Of a stretch of 64,000 bases of DNA, positions 13,198 through 23,239 are shown piece by piece (the first letter of the stretch is position 1; each line of letters opens with the position of its first letter). Source of the DNA: Pinus tabuliformis (Eukaryota > Streptophyta > Pinopsida > Pinales > Pinaceae); NCBI GenBank assembly GCA_031772625.1, contig CM062808.1, positions 140,532,605 through 140,596,604 on the forward strand, in the 5' to 3' direction. The notes beneath the pieces are model-generated. The model was not told the DNA's origin and searched no databases. It saw nothing but the letters and a program-made list of their open reading frames with translations. A program made the position numbers and the translations under genes.

Positions 13198-13585
13198 TCA
13201 ACTGTAGAGGACATTGGTTATTGCTTCCTCGTTCCCAGATTGATTGTCTTGTTCTGGTTTGATTTCAATTGCATCAATATCCACAGGAATGAGTTATAGC
13301 TACTGTATCCTCGATTGATGGTTGTTTGAGTGAATGATTTAGTTTAAGAACATTTCAGTTTCTTGCTATTTCATTTCTTAATTGTTGTTTCATTTCTTAT
13401 CTGTCGTTCCATTTCCTGTTATTCACATTATCTTTGCTTTGGTGTGAAGAACGATTTGAAACTGTAGTGGACATTGGCATTTGCTATCTAGTCCCCAGAT
13501 TGATGATCTGTTCCTTAATTACTTTTGGTTACATCAGTTTCCAAAGGGATGAGTTATGGCTACTGGACCCTTGACTGATACATTG
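13198..13585 (+). repeat. Tandem duplication, ~258-bp spacing, two diverged copies
   Basis: ACTGTAGAGGACATTGG...CCCAGATTGATTG...GGAATGAGTTATAGCTACTG at 13198-13330 recurs with substitutions at 13456-13585 (ACTGTAGTGGACATTGG, CCCAGATTGATGA, GGGATGAGTTATGGCTACTG). Both copies lie in the last 620 bp of the LTR. Confidence 0.7.
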
Positions 13586-13816
13586 CTTATTTTTCCGAAT
13601 GCATGATTTAAGTCTTAAAGTGCTTTGTTGTAAGTAGATTTTATTTCCAGCTTTCATTTACTTTTGGATTTTGAGCACTATACTGCAAAACATTACTCTT
13701 AAGTAAATAGCCGCCTCAGACTGAGTACACTCTTGAAATAAAAAGTCGTCCCTGGGTTGATAATTAATGTGAAGGTAATTAGAGGTGGAAAAGACCCTTT
13801 TTATCGCTCCACATTT

Positions 13817-13834
13817 TAGCGCCATTGCCGGGGA
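13817..13834 (+). other. Primer-binding site, tRNA-Asp type (Athila-like)
   Basis: TAGCGCCATTGCCGGGGA closely matches the primer site TGGCGCCGTTGCCGGGGA known from plant Athila-type gypsy elements. It lies three bases after the LTR end CA at 13812-13813, and gag follows 345 bp later. Confidence 0.75.
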
Positions 13835-14178
13835 GAGTGTAGCCATTTCTAAAGAGTAGTGTGAATCTGATGAGTGCCTGCTAGGGAAGAGTTGGATCTT
13901 AAAAACGGAAGGTAAGAACCTGCGTGAGGAGCATGTAAAAGCCCTGCTCCACTATCCGCTTTCCTAACAGATTTGCTGTTGCTTTGTTGGGTAGAAATAG
14001 ATGTTTGAATTTTTGTGTGAATGAATTAAAAGAAAAATAGAAATTTTGAAAAACAAATCTCATGATTTCTCTCAAGTGGTGATGTAAGCACCACCCATTT
14101 CACTAACCGATTGACAGGAACATTTGAAGAAGGGGCCTCGAAGAAACACATGAAGAACATCTTCTATTATGGTAAGAA

Positions 14179-15779
14179 ATGGATCACATTTTTACTTTTG
14201 AATTTCCTATCAAAGATCTAGGAGGAGTGACACAAATGCACATAATTCCCCCATCTTCTCTACCAAATTTTCATGGCTTGACAAATGAAGATCCAGATAC
14301 ATTCTTATTTGAGTTCGAAATACTTTGTAGAGGATATGATTATTGTATTGATGATCAAAGATTGAAAGTATTTCCTCTTACTCTAAAAGAAGCAGCTCTT
14401 CGATGGTTCATGAGCCTAGGTGGGAACTGCATCCAAACATGGGAGGACATGAAGAACATATTCTTGAAGAAGTACCAAGACTATTGCAAGGCCAATGAAG
14501 ATATTTTCAATATGATACAAGGGGAAGATGAAAGCTTGGAGGACTATGTAGATTGATCTCAATACAACCTTCAAAAATCCAAACATAAGTATCTGGAAAA
14601 AGAGATCCTAAAAACACTCCTACTCAAAGGAATCAAAGATGAATTTTTAGAACTCTTAAATTTGATAGGAAAAGGTGATGTTTTTCAGTTATCATATGAT
14701 GATGTTTGTGAGTTGTGCATAAGGTATTCAAGAGGAATCTTCAAGGCTGGTAAGAGTTCTAGAGATGTTTGTCCCTTATTTTCTAAATCTGCTACAAGAA
14801 TAGGAGACATAAGAGTTGAAATCAATGCTTTATTTGAAAATTTTAAAGTTGATTTTATTAGCTCTCTAAATGAAAAATTGGACGTTTTGCAGGTTCATAA
14901 AAATGAATAATTTGATGAAGTGTTTGCCCTCATGACCGAAAGGAGCATCTCATAGATACTCACTCATCCTTATCTAGGATGGAAGTGGCATATCAAAGAG
15001 ATGGGAAAGCTGCAACAAGGCCTATAGGTATGGTTCAAAACACTTTTTCTCCATTGTCATACTTGCATAATCCATTATGGAATAGTAATGTGTTAGGGAA
15101 GCCATGTCAATTTCAATATAACAACCAATCTTATCTACAAGTTTGGCATGGTTCACCTTATGATGGCATGACTACTCTCCCTCATCTTGTAGCACAAACA
15201 TATTCTCCATATTTTTCACCAGCTTTTCCACAACATCCTGCTTGCATACCAAATTCATCCACTCAACCCAATCAACCACATCATCACAATGCTCCATTCC
15301 TTACACATTTTCCTGCTCAACTAATTCCACACCCTCACCATAATAAACTAGTACAACATGCTTACAATGTTGAACTGCCAAATTTACCCACCCTTCCCAC
15401 CCATTCTATCTCACATGCGCCATTAGAGAAAACTTATAATGAGATTCAGAATGTTTCAAATTCAAAAATTGTAGAAGCTATGGAAGAAAATGAGGTTTCT
15501 TATAGTATGTATCAACAAGCTATTTTAAAAGCTCAAAAACTTCATGATCTGATAGATATGAGAAATCAAGAAAGTAACGGATACATTGAAGATTTGTTTC
15601 ACTTCATCATTTGTTTGCAACATCACTCTATGCTTCAACAATTTTTGATACCATTTTTTGAAGGGAAGTTGGCTTCTCATACCCTAATATCCATTAACAT
15701 GCATTTTTCAAATTTGGGTATGTGCATACATGAAGCCCTATTTCGAAAATGGTTCCATTGGAAGTACTCCTATACGTAG
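14179..15779 (+). pseudogene. Athila-like Ty3/gypsy gag, decayed
   Basis: From the ATG at 14179 one frame reads through 14910 with a single TGA at 14554. It contains the Gag core: LPNFHGLTNEDPDTFLFEFE, LKVFPLTLKEAALRWFMSLG and TWEDMKNIFLKKYQDYC, a standard Retrotrans_gag pattern. The TGA lies where related proteins have Arg (DYV-D-R-F), so CGA became TGA, a CpG transition. At 14908 a TAA ends this frame. From 14979 a different frame (266 codons) continues with a Pro/His/Gln-rich segment and a short helical region; it is probably the C-terminal part of the same Gag after a frameshift. No zinc knuckle is visible, and no protease or reverse transcriptase follows. Confidence 0.75.
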
Positions 15780-16019
15780 TCATATTCATTTTTCAAATCA
15801 AAATAGGTTAGTGTAGAAAATAAAATAAATAAGGGAATAAACAAATGCATTTTGTTTTTTTTTGTAAAACTAGTTGTTTCTTTTGTTGCAACACGCTATT
15901 GAAATCAACATCGATGATAAATGTTTCAATTCATTTGTGTATGTAGATGATTTATAATAGAAATAACAATTCTAAAAACACTTATATTCATTTTTATCAT
16001 CAATATGAAAAAATGGTTG
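15780..16019. other. AT-rich non-coding spacer
   Basis: Nothing recognisable; AT-rich sequence between gag and the degenerate repeats. Confidence 0.3.
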
Positions 16020-16800
16020 AATATCATTTTTTTGGCTTGCGGGCTTGATGAGATTTCTGAAAAAACAGTTGGGACAGTCATGTTTTCAGGGACAAAAAGT
16101 GAATATTTTTAAAACCTATTTCTACCCTAAGTATCCCTTGATGTCTACTTTCTAAACCAATTTGAACCACTCAATTTTGATTTGAAACAAAAAAAGTTAG
16201 AGCCAAAACATTGACCGGATGTCTAGTGGGCATCTCAGGAACATAGTTGGGACAATTAGTTTTTGGAGGCCTAAATGCATGAATTTTTAAAACATGTTTC
16301 TATGGTAGATTCCCCTATGAATCTAGTTTACAATTCAATTGGAATCATGCATTTTAGATATCGTATGGGGAAGTTATGATCAAAATACTGACTGTCTATC
16401 GTAAATCAACACTCTTAAAACTCTGTCTTTCCGGTTGTTCCTTACAGTATTTGACCTATCAATTCTTCTTGTCTTCAAAACCTGTTTCTATTGGAAATAA
16501 ATAAATGAATCTATTCTCATTTCCAATTTGAATCATTTGAATCCGACATCAAACGAAGAATCTAGGCTTAAAACATTCATTGTTGTTCTAAGTGAGGTAA
16601 TCGAAAATGACTCTGTCATGCAGGTTGTTCTAAGTAAAATTGACATATAATATCATTGAATTTTTAAAACCTATTTCTATTAGAGATATACCTTTGAATT
16701 ATCTCTCATATGGCTTTGAAATCACTCAATTTGGATGAAAAACAAAGAAGTTGTGATTAAAACACCGCTGGTTAGTATGGTCGACCACTGCTCTCCCGCG
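16020..16800 (+). repeat. Degenerate ~180-190-bp tandem repeat, about four units
   Basis: The anchor AAAACCTATTTCTA or close variants occurs at 16111, 16289, 16477 and 16666, spacings of 178, 188 and 189 bp. Each is followed by the same order of half-conserved blocks: a 'caaTTtGAAtCA' block, an 'AACAAAGAAGTTaTGA' block, and 'AAAACA.TGA..G'. The units are strongly diverged, as in an old satellite-like array. I see no coding capacity. Confidence 0.65.
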
Positions 16801-17334
16801 GGTGACAAATAAATTTTACTTTGTTATTTTCTCTGTGGATTTGTTATATAGAGTAACTACTTGTTAGTTTTTTGCATAATTCTTGGATTAGGGGAGCTTG
16901 ATCACCTCTCTTTCTCCATGATTTGATGTTTTATTGCAGGTAGACACTCGTTTTTTGCAGGTCTTGGGAAAATAAAGAAGGTCAATTTATGGACGAGTGA
17001 TTTTTGAAAGAAATTTTAATGAAACAAAGGAATTTCATCCAAGTCATTACCCAATGGATTCATAATAGAATAAATGAAGAATTGATTTTGATTTGAAGAT
17101 TCATGTCTTGTCACTGCTGCTAAAACATTTTTCAAAAAGATCATTTTTTTTTACATAATATCATAGCTGTTGTAACTTAATTTACATATTGTTTTTAAAT
17201 AAAATGTTGTTTCTTTTCTAATTTCTCTTATATTTTGTGTTTCAGGTATTGCTTCATTCAATATGTAACTCATCCTCAGCATCAATGCCGTGAACAGCTA
17301 ATTTGTTTTTTTGCATGTTTGCATTTTATGATTG
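16801..17334. other. Non-coding sequence upstream of hairpin array
   Basis: AT-rich. It may contain the start of the 5' LTR that carries the array. TGTTTCAGG near 17239 is a weak candidate because it only loosely resembles the defined 3' LTR start at 20406. No gene is seen. Confidence 0.3.
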
Positions 17335-18130
17335 TCCATTTTGTTGTTCCTTTTTCACGTTTTGTTGTTCATTTTCGAAATAGAGCAGCACGTTTTGCTG
17401 TTCCTTTTCGAAATGGAACAACACTTCTGCACTTTCACGTTTTGCTATTCCTTTTCAAATGGAACAGCACTTCTGCTCTTTTCATTTTTGTTGTTCCTTT
17501 TCCAAAGGAACGACACTTTTCGTTTTTGCTGTTCCTTTTCCAAAGGAACGACACTTTTTCATTTTTGTTGTTCCTTTTCCAAAGGAACGACATTTTTCAT
17601 TTTTGTTATTCCTTTTCCAAAGGAAATGCACTTGTGTTTTTGCTGTTCCTTTTCCAAAGGAACAACACTTTTCATTTTCGTTGTTCCTTTTCCAAAGGAA
17701 CGACACTTGCGTTTTTGCTGTTCCTTTTCCAAAGGAACGACACTTTTCATTTTTGTTGCTACTTTTCCAAAGGAATGACACTTGCATTTTTGCTATTCCT
17801 TTTCCAAAGGAATGACACTTTTCATTTTTGCTGTTCCTTTTCCAAAGGAATGGCACTTGCGTTTTTTGTTGTACATTTTCCAAAGGAACGACACTTTTGC
17901 TTTTTGATGTTCCTTTTCCAAAGGAACGGCACTTGCGTTTTTGCTGTTCCTTTTCCAAAGGAATGGCACTTGTGTTTTTGATGTTCCTTTTCCAAAGGAA
18001 CGACACTTTTGATTTTTTTTGTTCCTTTTCCAACGGAACGACACTTGCGTTTTCGCTGTTCCTTTTTCTAAAGGAACGACACTTTTAGTTTTTGCTGTTC
18101 CTTTTTCCAAAGGAACGGCATTTGCGTTTT
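17335..18130 (+). repeat. Hairpin tandem array 1, about 20 units of 38-39 bp
   Basis: Each unit carries GTTCCTTTTCCAAAGGAAC, a perfect 8-bp inverted repeat (GTTCCTTT/AAAGGAAC) around TCC, then a T-rich spacer such as GACACTTTTCATTTTTGTT. Unit starts such as 17531, 17570 and 17608 give periods of 39 and 38 bp. Because 39 is a multiple of three, long open frames appear on both strands; they are products of the repeat and not genes. Degenerate units extend to about 18240. The same array type lies at 20538-20993 and 28207-28345. Confidence 0.9.
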
Positions 18131-18944
18131 CACACCTTTTTTATGTGTATTTTTGCTTTTTGGTATGCATTTCCTTTGTTGTTCTCTACACGGAACACCA
18201 CTTTTTGAGTGTTTTTGTTGTTCCTTCAAAGAAACAACACTTTGGGAGTATTTTTGAGAGCAACCATTTCCTTCCTCTTGTGGGATTATTTCTAATTCAT
18301 CTCAACCACATTTTACTGATTCCCTTTTATGGCATGAAGTACACTACTTTTATGAGGACAAGAATTATGGATTCTATTGAAGAGAGTTAATATCATTTAC
18401 GTTATGATCTTTAACAGGACAACTCCTTAATGATAGCTTATTTTCAAAATGGACATAATTATTTATATACTACTTTACTGCATTGTTTTCTGTTGAACAT
18501 GATATTGATTGATCATCTTAATACCATGCTGGTTCCACCCTTCTGGATTATAATATTCTCTGTCTGTAATAAATGAGATTATGGGTATACTTTTCTATTG
18601 ACATGTTCAACTTCTTCCACCATCCATGCTCTTAAGGAGTACTGAGCCTCCCTCTTTTTTATCATAAAAATGTGTAATAACAACAAAATTTTGTTCGTAG
18701 ATGGAGGATAGGGGGTCTCATTATGAGCCAGCCTACCATGTTCATAAGGCTGTAACAAAGTGACATTCCCATTATGGCCACCACACCAGGGTTATGATCC
18801 ACTGGATAGCCAGATTATCCTTGGAATAGGAGGTCTCATCACGAGACAGCCTGATCACTTCTGCTACATCCCAGTGACATAAAATATTTAGCAAACAAGC
18901 CCATCACAAATGGCAGAATAACTAGATAGCTGATTTTATTGCAG
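18131..18944 (+). mobile_element. LTR segment (5' copy) of the hairpin-array element
   Basis: 18620-18890 matches 52290-52600 in order: CTTCTTCCACCATCC, CTCTTAAGGAGT, GATAGGGGGTCTCAT, GAGCCAGCCTACCATG, TATGGCCACCACACCAGGG and AGGTCTCATCACGAG. Since 52290-52600 lies in the 3' LTR that starts at 20406, this stretch is the corresponding part of the 5' LTR. It ends abruptly at about 18944, where pol sequence begins; the rest of this LTR, gag and most of pol are missing. Confidence 0.7.
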
Positions 18945-20405
18945 GAATTTGATATTACAATCAAGGATCGACCTGGAAAAGAAAATCCTGTAGTTGATTT
19001 TCTCTCAAGAATACCAAAGCCAATCGATGCAGTAGTAGTTGAAGATCAATTTCTGGATGAGCATATGTTTGTTGTTGCTGTTAAAACGCCCTGGTATGCT
19101 GATGTTGCCAATTACCTAGCAGTAGGTAAACTACCGAAACATCTAACCCCTAATGAGCAGAAACAGATTGTTCAGAGGAGTGCTCGATTCTCTTGGGTTG
19201 GAGGCTACCTGTTCCACACAGGGGTAGATATGCATATCAGAAGATGCGTTCAGGAGGATGAAATCTTTGAAATTTTAAAAGCTTGCCATGATGGACCATG
19301 CGGCGAACATTTTTCCGATCGTAAAACAGGACATAAGGTGCTGCAAACAGGGTATTATTGGCCTGCAATCTTCAAAGATGCAAAGAAATTTGTCCAAGCT
19401 TGTGATAGTTGCCAGAGAGCAGGATGCCCTAGTCAGTCCGATGAGATGCCCCTGAACCCACAGCTAGTCATTGAACCATTTGAATAATGGGCCCTTGATT
19501 TCGTTGGACTAATTAACCCACCCTCGAACCAGAAAACATATATTTTGATGGCAACAGAATATGTCACCAAATGGGTTGAAGCAGAGGCATTGTCGAGAGC
19601 TACAGAAGATTCTGTCATACAGTTCTTGTTCCATATATTTGTGCGTTATGGTGTTCCAAGAGATATAATTACAGATGGTGGACCACAGTTTGCTGGGAAC
19701 AAAATAGTTGCAACACTAAAAAACTTTCACGTCCAGCATAAAATCACTACTCCATACCACCCACAGGCAAATGGTCAGGTAGAAAGCAGCAATAAAATAA
19801 TAGAAACAATCCTAACAAAAACCATTGTGTCACATAGACGTGATTGGGCTGCCAGACTACCAGAAGCACTGTGGGCTTACAGAACAACATGGATAAGTAC
19901 CAATGGTTACTCACCCTACCAATTAGTGTTTGGAAAGTAACCCATTTTTCCCATAGAATTCGAAATCCAAACATTGCGAACAACACAGGAAGTTGGCTTA
20001 GATCTAACTGAGGCATAGATTAATTGATTACAACAGATCAATGAGCTCGATGAAATCAGGCTCTCTGCACTCCAAAACACTACACTGATCCAACAACAGT
20101 GAGCTAAATGGCATGATTCTCTCATTAAAAATAAAGTCTTCCACGAAGGAGACTAGGCACTTTTGTACAATTCCAGGTTTCAGGAATTTCCCGGGAAACT
20201 TCAGACTCGTTCGTTGGGACCATACGAAATCCAGAAGGTACACGACAATGGTACCCTTACTCTAATCACTATTGATGGTTCTGGATATGCCTTCAAGGAA
20301 AATGGCCACCGAGTTCATCTTTATCGCAAACCACTCACTCGAGAATCCTTCTGCCAGCAGTTACACAAAGACTCTGCTATCGAAATTTTGGGGGAGGAAG
20401 AGAAG
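18945..20405 (+). pseudogene. Ty3/gypsy pol fragment: RNase H end and integrase, decayed
   Basis: The frame opens with EFDITIKDRPGKENPVVDFL, the end of a gypsy RNase H/connection. The integrase follows: an HHCC zinc module (CHDGPCGEHF, then QACDSCQ), then the catalytic core with WALDFVG (first Asp), IITDGGPQFAG (second Asp), and HPQANGQVESSNK (Glu). The C-terminal region has FPGKLQTRSLGPYEIQKV, a GPY/F-type motif. A TAA at 19485 replaces the usual Gln of 'FEQWALDF', and further stops follow after 19938. All three catalytic acidic residues remain, but the gene is dead. It is related to, but clearly distinct from, the integrase at 43.5-44.2 kb. Confidence 0.85.
20390..20405 (+). other. Polypurine tract
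   Basis: GGGGGAGGAAGAGAAG directly precedes TGTTCC, the inferred 3' LTR start. A run of 16 purines at this place, right after the end of pol, is the expected plus-strand primer. Confidence 0.8.
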
Positions 20406-20988
20406 TGTTCCTCACCTATTATTCATTAAGTCATTTGTTTCTTTCTACACTTTGTACATAATTTATTTGTTTTGTTGACTTATTTCTGTATTAACACCTT
20501 GCTGTTACTTTTCCGAGCAGCAACAATTTTATTATTTTCTGTTGTTCCCTTTCTCAAAGGAACATCATTTCCGTCTTGCTGTTCCTTTTTCGAAGGAACA
20601 ACACCTTTTGGATCAGCCGTTCATTTTGCTTTAATTTTGTTCTTTTTCTTTACTTTGTGCTTTCTGTTGTTCCTTTTCCAAAGGAACAACACTTTTTCTT
20701 TCTGTTGTTCCTTTTCCAAAGGAACAACACTTTTGATTTTTGCTGTTCCTTTTCCAAAGGAATGACATTTCTGTGTTCTGCTATTCCTTTTCCAAAGGAA
20801 CAACATTTTCGATTTTTGCTATTCCTTTTCGAAAGGAACGACATTTGTGTGTTATGTTGTTCCTTTTCTAAATGAACAGCATTTTCGATTTTTGCTGTTC
20901 CTTTTTCAAAGGAACGACATGTGTGTGTTTTTTGTTGTTCCTTTTCCAAAGGAACGACATGTGTGCTTTCTGCTATTCCTTTTCCAAA
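20406..20988 (+). mobile_element. 3' LTR of hairpin-array element, first segment
   Basis: Starts TGTTCCTCACC after the polypurine tract. It runs into hairpin array 2 and is interrupted at 20994 by a solo LTR. It resumes at 28207, is interrupted again at 28430 by the complete element, and resumes at 52003. Its true end is not resolved but lies beyond 52620. Confidence 0.75.
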
Positions 20989-20993
20989 GGAAC
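20538..20993 (+). repeat. Hairpin tandem array 2, left part
   Basis: About ten units built on GTTCCTTTTCCAAAGGAAC with T-rich spacers, less regular than array 1. The array was split by insertion of a solo LTR; its last GGAAC (20989-20993) is the left target repeat. Long frames on both strands are repeat translations. Confidence 0.9.
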
Positions 20994-21822
20994 TGTTAGC
21001 TACCTATAGCAATAGGTTTCATATTTCATGATTGGCAAAGAAAGTTCCAAATATGCTCTGCTTTGATGATGCAAAGATCCCATATTTCCAAGAGAAGACA
21101 ATGTGTGTATATAGCTTAATGTGGACTCAATTTTGATGGATGGTCCAACAGCCTAATCTGGATCATGCCATGTTTCAATTATTCTATTGTAGAATAGAGA
21201 AAGAAGTATGTCCAAACTGTTTAATCTTGGTAGACCAGTAGCTTAGGTAGAGAATTAAGGTTCCCAACTGCTTAATCTGGGACCTTGGAAGCAATAAGGG
21301 TAGTTCTAGATAGAAAATCAAAAGAAAAAGCCAAGAGAAAAGAAAAGGCAAATAAGGGTCTGCAAGTCTAAGTGCACCCTCCAAGAAGAAACAAAAAATG
21401 CTAGGCAAGTAGATGGGTAGGCAGATGGGGTTGCAGAAATGTCATTCCTTACAACTGAATGTGTGCTAACCTATTCACAAAGGAATATCAATGGATTGAG
21501 AAGGTCTTCTACTCCATCATGTTGCAGCAAAGCAAAGAAGCATGACTAACTTCCTTTTCCCCTTTTTTCACCTTCATTACTAACATCCCTTCATCAGTTG
21601 TGTTCATAAAAGAATTTGAGGTTTTATGCTGGTTCTTATTCCTTCAAAAGCCACATTTCTTGTCTAAAAATCTTTTCATTTTGATCTACTCCCTAAGCTA
21701 AGTTATCTTCACAGAAACTTAGTGATTTCACTCCTCATTCACCTCTTCCATCCATATTAACCCCTAACTTCTATTATCTAAATCCCCTATGTTACCCTTT
21801 CCCTACTATTATAACACTATGG

Positions 21823-21849
21823 TGTATAAACCCCAAGCATTGTATAAAT
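21823..21849 (+). promoter_or_regulatory. Upstream LTR promoter, paired TATA boxes (solo LTR)
   Basis: TGTATAAACCCC and then TGTATAAATATCC, 20 bp apart, match the pair at 29261-29287 and 45688-45714. They lie 1.4 kb upstream of the protein start at 23240. Confidence 0.6.
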
Positions 21850-22315
21850 ATCCCTCCCCTTGGCATTATAGCCATATGTTCACTGTTAGGGATTAAATTG
21901 GCATCTGGTCAGTTTAAGAACCCTAAACCTTACCCCTTTTTCCCCTTCTGAAGCCATTTGACCCATTAAACCCTTCATTGGCTAAGAAACCTTGTGAAAA
22001 AACCCCTTTTTTCCCATAACCCGCTTCATTTGCAAAAAACATACAAAAACCCACTTTTTCCCGTTTACCCAAAGTCTTAGCGCTATGCGCATTTTTGTAA
22101 AAACATTGAAAAAAACATATGAATCGCCAAAATCCCAAAGGTCCCGCCGGGCGCAAATTTCAAAAGAAATATTATTTTAATCCCGCCCGCATCCATATCG
22201 TCCGGCTAGCTCAACGATCCGTTGACCATCGGATAGGGCCCTTTTCATCCGACGGCCCTCGTACATATCGGACCGGCCCCGACGTCCGAAAGATACCTTC
22301 CGATATCTGTCAGAG

Positions 22316-22632
22316 GGTGACGTCAGGCCTTTGCCACGCATCACCCCCACATCGTATCGGAGGTACCTCTGACATTTCTGCTTCCGTATGGAAGGCGGTG
22401 CGATATGAAACCGCTAACCACTTCCGGTTTCGGTTAATCCACCCTGCCTACGTCACTGCTAGCATCACTGCTACGTCAGCGCCGCGTCGGTACGCCCCGT
22501 CTGCCATTGCTCCACCTGTCTGCCACCTCACCATCCCCGTGGACCTCTCTTATGCCGCCACGTCACCCGATGACGTCATGCTGACGTCATCCGACCTTGA
22601 CCCCACCTGATGACGTCATGCTGACGTCATCC
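22316..22632 (+). promoter_or_regulatory. TGACGTCA cluster in solo LTR
   Basis: Contains GTGACGTCAGG near 22317, several ACGTCA half sites at 22449-22480, and two copies of GATGACGTCATGCTGACGTC at about 22569 and 22611. These are palindromic bZIP-type sites, downstream of the upstream TATA pair and upstream of the protein frame. Confidence 0.6.
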
Positions 22633-23239
22633 AAAAAAGGCGCCAATGTTCCAAAAAATCCATATTTTGGCCAAAATTTCGCGTTTTTTGCACTTTTTGC
22701 CAAAAATGTTGTTGTTTTCTCTACATTGTTTTTACATCCAAATGCGCACCAACCTCCTGAACTCGACCTGGAGACTGCTGGCGCGCCATTTCCACCTGCA
22801 TTCGTCTCCATTGCTCTCTGTATACCAGGTATTTATCCTTGTGAATCCCTCCTGCACCTGGTTTCGTCTGTAAATTGCCAAGAAAGCTTAAAACACTGAG
22901 AAACTTATAATTCACCGGCAAATCCCCTGTGCCTAGTCCCCATTTACACTCTAAGGTCAAAATTCACCGGTTGAGCCTTGTTCGCCCGAGTTTTTACCAA
23001 TAACTGCATTTTGTTTGCGCAATCGCGAAATGGTAACCCAAACTGTACCAATTTGCTGAGAAAAAGAGTTTAAGACCAGACATTTGTCTTATCCATACTT
23101 TAAGCAGTACTTCAATTGCTGCAATTGAACATTTATCCTCTGTCCCTCAATAATTTACCTTTCTGTTCAAAGAAAACTTTGTGGTGTTGCTCTGCACAGT
23201 AACACCAGTTTATAAACGACAGAAATCCTAAAAGTAACC

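Larger units (their letters stand above)
9885..13813 (+). mobile_element. Non-coding region ending in LTR of an Athila-like element (start unresolved)
   Basis: The 3' end of the LTR is fixed at 13813 (..CTCCACA) by the primer-binding site at 13817. I see no TG start or target repeat, so the LTR could begin anywhere between about 9.9 and 11.3 kb. Inside are a TGACGTCA-rich block (11341-11530), a TATA box (TATATAAAT, 11870-11878), the sequence AGGGCCCAACC near 12690 that is shared with other LTRs in the window, and a local duplication at 13198-13585. No coding frame is convincing. Confidence 0.5.

Noticed and set aside
17235..18110. Long open frames on both strands (up to 248 codons), Cys/Phe-rich on plus, Lys/Gly-rich on minus
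   Set aside because: They are translations of a 39-bp repeat (a multiple of three) without stops in several frames; no homology or codon signal beyond the repeat.
17335..18130. CRISPR-like appearance of the array
   Set aside because: Plant retroelement context, spacers are similar T-rich sequence and not unique, and the repeats lie in LTRs.
22119..22610. 163-codon plus-strand frame in the solo LTR
   Set aside because: Lies in the GC-rich leader/enhancer region with the TGACGTCA sites; no counterpart protein is conserved in the other LTRs.
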